From the NCBI GenBank assembly GCA_029948255.1, contig JALIZF010001818.1:62001-126000 (forward strand): a stretch of 64,000 nt of DNA, given 5' to 3'. The stretch's first letter is position 1. Every line of letters starts with the position of its first letter. The position numbers were made by a program, and so were the translations under genes. Source of the DNA: Telmatactis stephensoni. Its lineage: Eukaryota; Cnidaria; Anthozoa; Actiniaria; Isophelliidae. Below are positions 46,301-58,300 of the stretch, one piece after another. Below the pieces are notes generated by a model. It was not told the origin of the DNA. It did no database searches and saw nothing but the letters and a program-made list of their open reading frames with translations.

Positions 46301-49300
46301 TCATGTTTATGCATGAGTGTTATATCAGTACAAAATCTCAGTATAGTTGTCGGATCATTGACCTCGTACAGTACCAACGAAAGCTTAAAATTAGAGTCAT
46401 GCCACTCTATTCTGATGTTCAGAATTCTTTTTACGTGTGGGATGAAAATTGGATTATTCTGCGCATGTCTATATGTACGAAAAAAATGATAAGCTTATTT
46501 CTTCAGTTATAAATGGATTTTTTTTTTCATAAATTCATTGCTATAATACTTTCAAATGATGGGTTTTAGAAGTCATTTAAAAAACTCACTGATCGTGTTT
46601 TATCGTGGATATAAACACTCAGCCTACGGCCTCGTGTCTATATTAGTCCACGATAAAACACTCCTGCTCGTTTTTTAAATATCACTTAATTCACGCTTTA
46701 TGTTTCGCTTGCCGCGCTCGCCTTTCTTCTCGAGATGCATTTTTTTTGTGAGCACATAGCGGAAAAATAAATACAGTGACCCCCATTTTCTATTTTATTT
46801 TTTGAACAAGTATATGATAGAGTATGTCCAGAGAAAAAATCAACGAAATCTATAGGTGCAGCTTCATTTGCTCGCGAACGTCCTTAAAATAAACCACTTT
46901 ACCTTCAATCTGTTCACATCCCTTGTGGCTGCTTGGTCACTGTAGATAGCCGGACCTGATGTCAAATTGCCCCGAAGGTGAACACAAATCCAGAAGAGTT
47001 CCTTGAGAGGAATTTCATTGTGAAAAACATCACAATAGCCAAGAAAACCTATCTTTATGCCTTTAACTGTGACAATCAAAGGATCCTAACATGTAAAGCA
47101 AAATATATATTGTAGAGAATAACCAGGAAAGGTATCAGGCTCTAATCGCGTTCTTATAAGAACTCCTTCGATCAGCAGCCAAATTAAGACTGCAATATAT
47201 AACCATATTTTTTTAAACTGGTTTATTCCAGTCTTCTCAGGTATTTAGATAAATACCTCAGCTCGCACTGGTAACAAATGTAGCGGTAAATATTTGAAAG
47301 TTTTCAGTGCGCACGTATGACTCGCAGTAGCATGGAAAAGCATTTCTAAAAATAACTCCCAAATGAACGGGGTGGCACGTTATTTTCATAGTGTCAGAAA
47401 TGCATCTTAGTCTCACAGTTCTGGTTATGTACTCGGTAATCCTTCCATGTTCACATACACGAATAGAACCCCCCCCCCCCCCCCCCAATAAATTCTTATA
47501 CGTTGCCGTTGTCCACCATTAATTCTCGTTGCTTACCATTACTACCCGTTGTTAATTATAACCATTACTTGTCGTTGCTTACCGTTATTAACCATTACTT
47601 GCCGTTGCTTACCGTTACTTGCCGTTGCTTACCGTTACTTGCCGTTGCTTACCATTACTTGCCATTGCTTACCATTACTTGCCGTTGCTTACCGTTACTT
47701 GCCGTTGCTTACCGTTACTTGCCGTTGCTTACCGTTAATTGCCGTTGCCTACCATTACTACCCGTTGCTTACCATTACTTGCCGTTGCTTACCGTTACCT
47801 GCCGTTGCTTACCAATACTTGCCGTTGCTTACCGTTACTTGCCGTTGCCTACCGCTCAGACTACCCGTTGTTTACCATTGCTACCTGTTGCCTACCGTTA
47901 CTTGCCGTTGCTTACCATTACTACCCGTTTTTAACCATTACTTGCCGTTACTTACCATTACTAGCCGTTACTTGCCGTTGCTTACCGTTACTTGCCGTTG
48001 CTTACCGTTACTTGCCGTTGCTTACCGTTACTTGCCGTTGCTTACCGTTACTTGCCGTTGCCTACCGCTCAGACTACCCGTTGTTTACCATTGCTACCTG
48101 TTGCCTACCGTTACTTGCCGTTGCTTACCGTTACTTGCCGTTGCTTACCGTTACCTGCCGTTGCCTACCGCTCAGACTACCCGTTGTTTACCATTGCTAC
48201 CTGTTTCCTACCATTACTTGCCGTTGCTTACTGTTACTTGCCGTTGCCTACCGTTACTTGCCGTTGCTTATTGTTACTTGCCGTTGCTTACCGTTACTTG
48301 CCGTTGCTTACGGTATGTGAACATGGAAGGATTACCATGTACTCTCCTTTCTCTATACAGAAGACAAGTATCAAACGCTGCTGCATTTAGAATTAGAATA
48401 TATGAACTTACCTGTGGTCGATTCTCATCTACTGTACCATACGTATAACCAAAGGCTTTAATTCCTACTTGCTTTAGAACTTGAAGATCGTAATCAACAG
48501 ATCTCGTACCAAAGTCATTCAAATGATTGTTGGCCAAAGTCATTATATCAAATCCAGCAAATCTATACAAATGTAAAAGGTTCAAATCAAACTGGCAGTT
48601 TCTTCGTCATATGATACTTGGATATTGAATAAATGTGTATCTAAAACATTTGATGAAACATGCTTCACTACCCTCTCTTTCCACTCCCCAAAGGATTGGT
48701 TGGGAACCAGCTCATGCGAGTAATTAAGACAGGTTCGAAGTCAATAGAGTGGCGTTAAAACGTTAAAGTAAGCTATGTAACCCTGTCAACCGGTACCTAT
48801 TTTAAAAAACCTTGACAGTCGGAGATCTTAAATATTTAGTACATCTGAGGCCGAAAACCGTAGCTCCAAATTTTCAAATCAATACACAAAACCGAACGAC
48901 GTAGTGTTTACTGTGATAATCGAATATAAGTTTTAAGCTTCTAGTTAGACACGATGGTCAAAATGCTTCGATTTTCTCCCACTTGGTTCACAGATTTTTG
49001 TAGAACTGTCTGATTGTAACGAAACTTGTCATCAAGGTAGTTTGAGTAAATCCACATTTAACAAACTTGATGTCTCACTTGCAACTGTCATGGTGACGTC
49101 ATAAATGACGTACAAATTTGGCGCCAAAGTTAAGAATTTTGAAATTGATTTTACTAACTATCCAAAATTGTTCTTTGGTCAAAATGATGCATTTCAGTGA
49201 AAACCCCATGTAAATCCAATAAATGGTTCAAAAGTTATGACTGATTAAAGAAATTTGAATTTCCCGCCAAAATTGAGAGAGATTACCATATATGGTCAAG

Positions 49301-52300
49301 ACAACACCATATATGGTCAAAATTTAGGGTATTTCTAGCTCTAACAGTATAATCAGAGTCAGTTTGAAACAAAGTGAATAATGTATTAAAACAAATTTGT
49401 AGTTTTTTTTACTTTGGAACTTTTGTGTCACGTGGCGTATTACGTCATTTCCTTATACATATGACGTAATATCTATAAGGAAATGACGTATTACTCCACG
49501 TGACACAAAAGTTCCAAAGTAAAAAAAACTACAAATTTGTTTTAATACATTATTCACTTTGTTTCAAACTGACTCTGATTATACTGTTAGAGCTAGAAAT
49601 ACCCTAAATTTTGACCATATATGGTGAATTCCATACATTTTTGCTCATTTGGCGGGAAATTTGAAATATTTAAAAAGGAATAACTTTTGAACCAATTATC
49701 GGATTTACATGGGGTTTTCACTGAAATGCATCATTTTGACCAAAGAACATTTTTGGATAGTTAGTAAAATCAATTTCAAATTTCAAAATTTTGGCGCCAA
49801 ATTTGTACGTCATTTATGACGTCAACATGACAGCCCCAAGTGAGCCATAGAGTTTGTTAAATGTGGACTACCTCAAACTACCTTCATGACAAGTTTCGTT
49901 GCATACAAGACATTCTTGAGCATTCTACAAATTTTTGTTGACCCGAGTGGGAGAAAAACATAGCTGTTTTGACCATCGTGAGAGTTGCGCTTTTTTTGTA
50001 CTTTAGCCAGGAAACACAAACGCTAAAAAAATCTGTTTTTTTAGTTGTCCGTTTCAAATTCCCCAACTTCAACTTAACGTTTTTTGTTTTGTTTTTTTGA
50101 AATAGGTGTATATACACTGTACTAAAAAGGGCCTGGTTGAAGCAATCAATTTAATTGGTTATATCCAATCTAAATTGGTTGTACCAACCACAATTTTTCG
50201 GTTACTTGCCTGTAACCAATTTGGTTTTGATAACCATCACTATTCTAAACTAATGTTTCTTGCTGAATGCGATTATGACTGTTAGCAAGAAGTATTCTGC
50301 AATCTTATACGTGTAAATGACGTATTTCAGTTGTGACTTGCTACAGTCATTTCATACTAACGGCTTTTTCATGTAATTCCAAACGTTCCCAAACTTAAAA
50401 ACAATTACCATAGCTGAAAAGAACACATCAAAATCAGTAAAACTGTGAAGTTTGAAGGGTCAGTTTAAAAATCAAGGAGATAGGAATTTTCAAAAAAACG
50501 AAACTGTTTTGAAAATACTTACAGTTATTCAAGAGATACAAACAAATTTTGATTTTTGAAAATTCGTATCTCCTTGATTTGTCAACTGATATCGGGCGTT
50601 ACTAAACAGCGAAACACCGGAACGAAACACCGGAACGAAACACCGAAACGAAGCAGGGAAATTTCTGTTTGACCCCGGTCTATTTTCATTGATATTTTAA
50701 TAGCCGTTGCTTTGTAATCATTGACCGTTCTAATGGTATATATTTTCGGTTGTACTTAGTTCTAAATTTCCCTCATTAATGATGTATGAGGGAAATTTAG
50801 TTCTAAATCTCCCTCATGTCTATTCAGGTAGGAGCGATGTTAGACATTAAACGTCCCTCTTGAAACAATGGATCCCGAGGTGATCATGGTATTCCTTAAA
50901 TAAAAAACGGTTTACCGTGTCCAATAGCCTGATAAAAACACTTCTGATGTTGGGAGAACACTCAAGACCTGTGAATTTTTTTTGTTTTGATCAGGCTATA
51001 TTAAACACAAACACGGTAAATCGTTTTTAATTCCTTAAGGTAGCTAATTCCGGAGCCTTAGATTTCATCAATGAATTTCCTTTAAAATCCTGTCATTTAA
51101 AGATGATTGTTTGGCAATTCAAAAACCGAGAAAAAAAGAGGGGGTCACCGTATTGGTTTCTGAGCTATAAGATGTCGTAAAAGGCGGTATTTTCAAGGAT
51201 TTTCCGCTATTTTTTGCAAAATGTACGTAATCCATATGGTCTGACGAATGCGAACAATTTTTTCCGAGAAACGCCTTGACCGTCTCAAAAGATAGATGTG
51301 AGGTTTATCTAGCAGTTGTAATCGTATGTATTGTTTGATGAGTTGCAAACATGATTAAAAGGGCATTCTAGAATCAAAGTCCTACCCAATTACGCGCTCC
51401 AAACTCGTGTACAGACTGTAAAAATGTGGAAAATTTACGACAATCCAATCAATGAAGTTGTATTTTTATTTTTTAAATCAAATAAGTGATAAGTACTGTC
51501 TTGAATTAAAAGAAAAAAACAGGGGGTCACCGCATTATTTCAAGAGTTAGAAAATCACAAAAGAGAAAACACACCGAAAACGAACACCAAATATCACCCA
51601 TTTTAGCGATTTTCTCGCCGGTTTTTTCGATGGATAAGATTAACTAAATTTAAAAGTTTCAGGTTAAATACCTACATAGTGTAAAAGATTTCTTGATTAA
51701 AGTTTTTCCGATATTTGGATGACAAAATATAATTTTTCTTTACTAAAGTTTGAGTTTCTACGTTTTCAATCGCTCGCTTACTAGTGCCCAAACTCCCCAC
51801 GGTAATACCAATGCTCTTTAATAAAAGTGCGCGCGCTCGAATGCGCGCGGGAAATGCGCAGTAGCAAGGGTCCGGAACTACCTTAATTGAAGTTTGTTTT
51901 TGAACTATTTCGCTAAAAACAAAAAGAAGAAACACAGCAATCGCAGGCTACCTGTGTAAGTATGCAATTCCACGCTGACTTCTCCCTCCATATTTTACCG
52001 TCAATATCTTGGAAAAATATTTAATTTTCCTTTCTCTTGAAAGATGTTGAATCTTTTTTTATTGGCTTGTATTTTCATTCTATATTAAACTACAAAAAGT
52101 AATTATTTTTCAAACACCGATTATGAGAAGGAAAAGGAATCAAAACAGTCGCGGGTTGCCTGTGTAAGCCGGGCAATTCCACGCTGAATTCTCCCTTCTC
52201 GATGGACTTGACAGCAAATCAGTGCGCTAGTTTCGTGTGATCTATGAGATTCTACACTTAATTCTAACTTGCAAACTTATAAAATCAAATGGGTAATGTA

Positions 52301-55300
52301 CCAGCACATAAAGAGTTCTTCATCGTTGTTACCCTTCAACTCAAAAAAAACAGCAACAATAAAAACTAAAACAAACAAACAAACAAAAAACAACAACAAC
52401 GAAAAAAAAACTCATCGTAACGGTAACAAATGAACAACGAATTTCATTCTTACCCTAAACCCTCAATAGATGGGGTTCCTGTGTTTTTGTTACATCTAAA
52501 CATGGCGTCAACCAATCGTCGAGGAACATGCAACTTTTTACTTCTTTTTGGGAAGATATTAAAGACCAGCAGCAAAAGGAATTCTACATGTATCATGCAT
52601 TTAAAGAGATTTATTGAAATCCATTTTTAAAGCTTCAAGAACTAAGTCAAAGGATAGAAAGGATAACTCCAGTCGAACTGCCGGTACGATCAAATTTGCT
52701 TTGGCAAAAATGAAACCGAAACCTTATAATAGCCGTTGCTTTGTAATCATTGACCGTTCTAATGGTATATATTTTAGGTTGTATTGCCACAAACCATTTA
52801 AGCGTGACACATAGGCATACCGTTACCATAGATACGACTGAAACTGACCACGTGATTTGGGTTGAAAATGTCACGCTTGCGTTACTTTGCAAGAGTGTTC
52901 GTTGAGTTACCTTACCTATTCCTTGCTATAAATGGCTGATTGGAGAGAAAATTGCTTTAAAATTACCTTAATTACGCTCAGAGAAAGATCGCTATGATTT
53001 ACTCATCTTATCGAAGGAAGTATTTTGGGAGATTCATCTGAAAAGTGCGTGTTTCGACGGCTGTTTTTGATCGTTGAGTTCAAAGATGTCAAATTAAACC
53101 GATAAAAAATCCATCGATCTTAGACGACCAAAAGTGCTGGGAAATTGAAGAAATATTAAGTAAGTATGTGCAGTTATCTTCATTATTGTCTACTTTGCTT
53201 TATAATCTTTGAAATATTTTATTATGTAACAGGGAAGTGATTGCTCCGTGACCGAAAGGTATGAAAATTGCGTGATTTTTGACATTCAGCGGCACTAAGT
53301 TCTCGAGCTCTCAAGGGTTGGAATTTGAATTGCCCCAAAATTTTATTGGATATTCCTAAAGAGTAGAAGTCTTTTTATTGTTGGGATATGATATTATCAA
53401 TGAAAGCCATGTACCAAGTGGCGATATACTCCTTCAAAGTTGTCTATGTATTCGATGGTCAAAAATTGCTCGTAATTAAAACATCTGTAAAATACTAAAT
53501 AATGGTCCGAATTCAACGGTTAGCATTTGAAAATGATATTTATTATTTAGTTATTCAAACTGGATTTTGGTATTTTCGTGCGTTAAGTTTTCGATTTTTA
53601 GGACGTTTCTGAAACATGCTGGGCGAAAGTGCTCTGAAAACGCTCGAATTTGAAATTGCCCTGGTTCACAGGAAAAAGATTAGAAATTGAAAGTTAAAAT
53701 ATTATTTCTGGTAATAGTTGCCCTAGACCTATATCCGGATATGATTGATAAAATTTTGAATTTTTTCATCCTGCATCTCGGAGTCGAAAATTAGAGAGCT
53801 TCGCTCTTAAAATATCAATGAAAATAGACCGGGGTAAAACAGGTCACCCAAATTAAACAGGAACGACTGACGGTGTGCTTTCATGACACTTCTGTATTAG
53901 ACGTCATGCAATAGAGGCATTTGTCAACATGTGAATCGCTTTTACCCTAGCAGCTATAAAATTACTTAATAAATATCAGACATACTAGTTGTATATAGAG
54001 AAACGTAAGACAAACGCTGTTAAAGGCAGCTCATATCTAAAGTAAACGCCTTTTAAGCCGATATTTGGCTTGCTTTCACGTGGGCAAGAGTGAACGCACG
54101 GGTGACTGTGTCTAGTTTAGAAACTAGCCGTTTCTAATAGAAAGTGAAATGCTGCGAGCAGAAAATAGCTGGTGTATCTACGTTAGCAGAACTGTTCCCC
54201 TAAAACTCACGAAAGTACACCGCTTTGTCTGATATATCAAATCTCCTGTGCGTTGTGTGACGAACACTGCTAGTTGACCTTCAGTATTGAACTACTGAAC
54301 ATAATTCTCCAGGTTCAGTGTCGGACACACACAGTTCAAAATATTTAGCACTTTGAGTAAATTATTAATTAAAAAATTGGGGGTAGCTCATCACCCTTCC
54401 TCGCAGCCAAGTGCTGAATTAGGAAGGGCGCAGCTCAACGTGATCGAGTCGAAGGTGACAAGGGCGCTTTCATTACGAGACAATTGAACAATCACACACT
54501 TACATGCAAATTTACATACACATACACGTAGCAGCCACCATACGACCCATGTCTGCGGATCACGGAGATCACGGTTTTTCAAACAATCACAAACGGCTAG
54601 CGACGGCAATGATTATAAAACTAACTGACTACGACAACAAGTTTTAGAAATGTACAAGTACATTTTATTCACTGAAATATATTGCTTTTTCAAACAATCA
54701 CAAACAGTGTTAGGAATGATTATAAAACTAATTGATTAAAGTTTGTTTAGTAAAGGATGTGTATCGCTCCCTGGCAGCCATAAAAAGAGTGCTTGATAAA
54801 TATCTGACACATAATTTGCCTTGTAATGTATAGAGAATGCATAAATATATGTGGATTTAACTGAACTACTGAGAGTAGTCTGCGTAAAGAAACCAAAATT
54901 TCGATTCACCAAAAATTTCAGCGATATCGTGTGGCTTTCTAAAGAGATTTTACCTCTTTGAAGAGGAGAACATTGGAATGCAACTTTATATCGTCTTGCT
55001 TCGATCGAGCGTACAACGCGGCGATGAAAAACTCATATAAGGACATTGTCTTTCCTGAGAAATATCACTAAACAGTTCATGACCTTGCTGAACACTTCCA
55101 CGAATACAAAGCAGGATTCAGTGGATTCCCGGGTATGATAAATCTGAATAACAACGACAACTTAGCTAGAAAACAAAGACTCCAATCACGTGGTCAGCGA
55201 TCATTCCAAGCATATTTTGATGACGTCACAAATCATCGTTCGCTACATCCATAAACGTACGTGCCTACCAAGAATCGAGTTCAGAGCTGGTACATAAACA

Positions 55301-58300
55301 TGCCGCGCATGTGCAAGATTAGTGTCGTTGCTCGCTTCGCTCGCAGCAATGACTCTATCAAATTATTTTGGGGGGGGGGAGGCAAAATAATTTGTAACGA
55401 TTTACTAATTGGTTGAATTGTCATTTCTCAACCATTAAAATTTGTTATCTCAGATTTATTTGAGTTTTAATTAATAATGAGCTTTTCTTACCCCTTGCGT
55501 GACATATTATGTGTTTTTATCCAACGCGTTGCCCCTCACCGAACGTTTCTATACAAAAATTACCAACTTAGGCCGCTCATAACTTTGGCGCTAACTTAGT
55601 TTGCTAACTTTGTTGTGCCTATTGCTGTTGGATAAAATAAAATAGAATGTCACGCAACAGGTGAGAAAAGCTCGTTGGTTTAAATGAACACATAAGTGGT
55701 TGTTACAACCAAATTGTAATTGGTTAGTACGACAAATAAAAGTTTAAAACAAACAATTCACATAAGTTAATTCGATATATCTTTTAGTGGTTGTTAGAAC
55801 TAACTCCAAATGGTTCTTTCTATCATAGATGATAGATGACCTGCTAAGATTCAATGTTGTAACAATTATTTATTGGTAGTTTTACCAAGCCATTTTACAG
55901 TGTATAGTGAGTAAACCATTCATGATATGATTTTAAGGTGACTGACTACGTTGGCACTGCGCATGATTTCGCGCATTACGTCTTAAGCGCGCGGAGATTT
56001 CAGCGAACAGCAAAAATCATAGAAAAACTTAAGTTTTTGTACAAAAATCAGCTCCAAATCTATTCTTGTGGATTTAAATACTCAAAATCATTAGAGAATG
56101 AAGTAAAAATATTTTCTTTTTGGAAAAAACAGTGAGCGCTCGCTTGTTTTCGTCAACACAAATTTGAAACAAGCTCGCGCTACGCGTCATTTTTAAAATG
56201 GCGGCATTTCCGGTTAGCATTTTTTAGCCCTTTTTAACAACTTCAAAGGCACAAAACCCTTCATTTTTGCACGGGACCCTATACTTTTTTTTCGTTTATT
56301 TAAAAAAACACCTAAAAATCTCAATCATATCAATTTTGCAAAAAAAGTTAATTATTCTAGCATATGAAAAAATTGATTTTTGTATAAAATTTTGCTCGAC
56401 ATGAGGACAATTGTGGTTGGTACTCGCGGCACAAAAGCCAAGGAATGAAGGTATTTTGCTGTTCTCACATCAAAAGTATTTATGCCATTTCGCAGAATAC
56501 TCCATTAGCTAATATTTACGGAATTGTAGCCTTTGTAGAAATGTTATTTCCCTAATTCTTAATTTCTTTTCTATTCACTTCCGGTTGAGCGATTTCCGCA
56601 TCAAAAATTCGGAGATAGGCATTCATACAATGCTGATTATCTCGAAAACGAGTGCGGGACCCCCCTTTTTTCTTTTCGTTTTTGGGATCAGCATTAAATT
56701 TCGTTCTAGAAAATTGTGGTTTAAACGATATTTAATTACTTTTTGCCAACGTAGTCAGTCACCTTAAAAGTTCTATCTTACGCACCTTAAAGCTTCAGCA
56801 CTGTCAGTGTCGGCTCTTAATCTAAGCTCCAATCGAACTTGTTCGTCTTTGTCCATATCCTTTGTAGCAAAAGGAGCTTCTAAATTACCAATGGCGAGGT
56901 CTGATTCTCTCAGGAATTCGGATACAAGTTCAAACGTTTTGTTGTAAGAGCATTTCTCGTGAATATGTTGATATCGGACAGGTCCTCCTAAGTTGATGTC
57001 TCCAACAAAATCAAGGGTAACTGAGTTATCTATTAAAGAAGGCAAGGTTAGCGATAATCTCAATAATAGTGTAATACTATATGATCACCTCGGGATCCAT
57101 TGTTTCAAGAGGGACGTTTAATGTCTAACATCTCTCCTACCTGAATAGAAATGAGGGATATTTAAGGTGACTCAATAGAAATTCAGGAGGCATTCGGCCT
57201 TGACAAACTTTTGACCATTACTTTTTACAATCGCGTTCAATTTCAAGGACTTTTACTCCAATTATCCAGCTACACATTGGCCTTAAGCGATTTTGTTGAA
57301 GAGAAATATTTTGGGAGTAATTTCAACAAAACCTGACCCCACTGTTTAGAAATGACCCACTCTAAATTAAAATTTTGTTGGTATAAATGGATGAAACACA
57401 GGGAATCAAACTACAATGAATCAAACTGCAAGCTGAGTGAGGTTCACAAAAATCGTTGGAATAGAAATGCGAGGACGATTGGCTGCCAAAAGTGTACCCT
57501 AAAAATGCTCTTTAAAATCGTCATGAATCTTTAAGCCCCCCGTGTACTCTGAAAAAAAAAAACCACGAACCTCAAATAACAACGAAAATGTGACTTAATG
57601 TCTGCCTAATAAAAGTGCAAAACCGATCACCCACAGGACAAACCGTTGAAGAGTATAAGCAAAGATTATAATGTTTATAGATCACTAAAAATGCTCGAAA
57701 ATCGCTGCCTTTCTATGCAACAGAGCCTCTGGCAGGAATCGTCCTGCCAACTACCTGCCTTTGTTAAAAAAATAATCGTTGTTAACATGTTTTATGTAGT
57801 GCACGCGCTCAACTTTAATATCTTAGTTTTATATGCTCGAGCAAAACCCGAGCGCGCTTGAATATGAAACTAACGTGTACACATTGTTTCTTCATGTAAT
57901 CAATCCCTGAAGATGAGCTGTTGGCTCGAAAGCTTGGATTTCAATTACAAAATCTACACACGTCGAAGAGACGAATTTCTTCACTCAATAAAAGAGTAGT
58001 TTATGCGGAGAGGTATCTCTGAGAGCAGATTTCGTATGAGTGTGAAACGGACCGCGCCGTACCGTGGCTGTGTCATTGACGTGTTATCTACAAGAAACAT
58101 TCGAAATTCCTTCCGTGACCGTCTGTCGCCGTTTTTACAGTCATATGTAAGACGCGTCCTATTTGGTCTCGTATAAATGGCCCTATTAAATATATACTTA
58201 GCTTAGTTCAGTTCGATTTGCTAGAAAGTCGCTCATCTTGAATAAGACAATTAGTAACTGCAGCTATAAATAGGGGAATATTTACCAATCACACAAGTTT

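Larger units (their letters stand above)
50668..53842. mobile_element. Possible 3.2-kb element with 30-bp inverted ends
   Basis: ACCCCGGTCTATTTTCATTG at 50669 is exactly inverted at the right end (to 53836), giving terminal repeats of about 29 bp. No TSD was identified. A block of about 55 bp (AATAGCCGTTGCTTTGTAAT) occurs at 50700 and again at 52727. No transposase frame is visible. It encloses the TTAA element at 51039. Confidence 0.4.

Noticed and set aside
47503..48448. Long open frames encoding Leu-Pro-Leu-Leu-Ala-Val-Ala-Tyr repeats
   Set aside because: All three forward frames are open because the 20-bp unit lacks stops. It lies within a synthase intron on the other strand and has no non-repeat domain.
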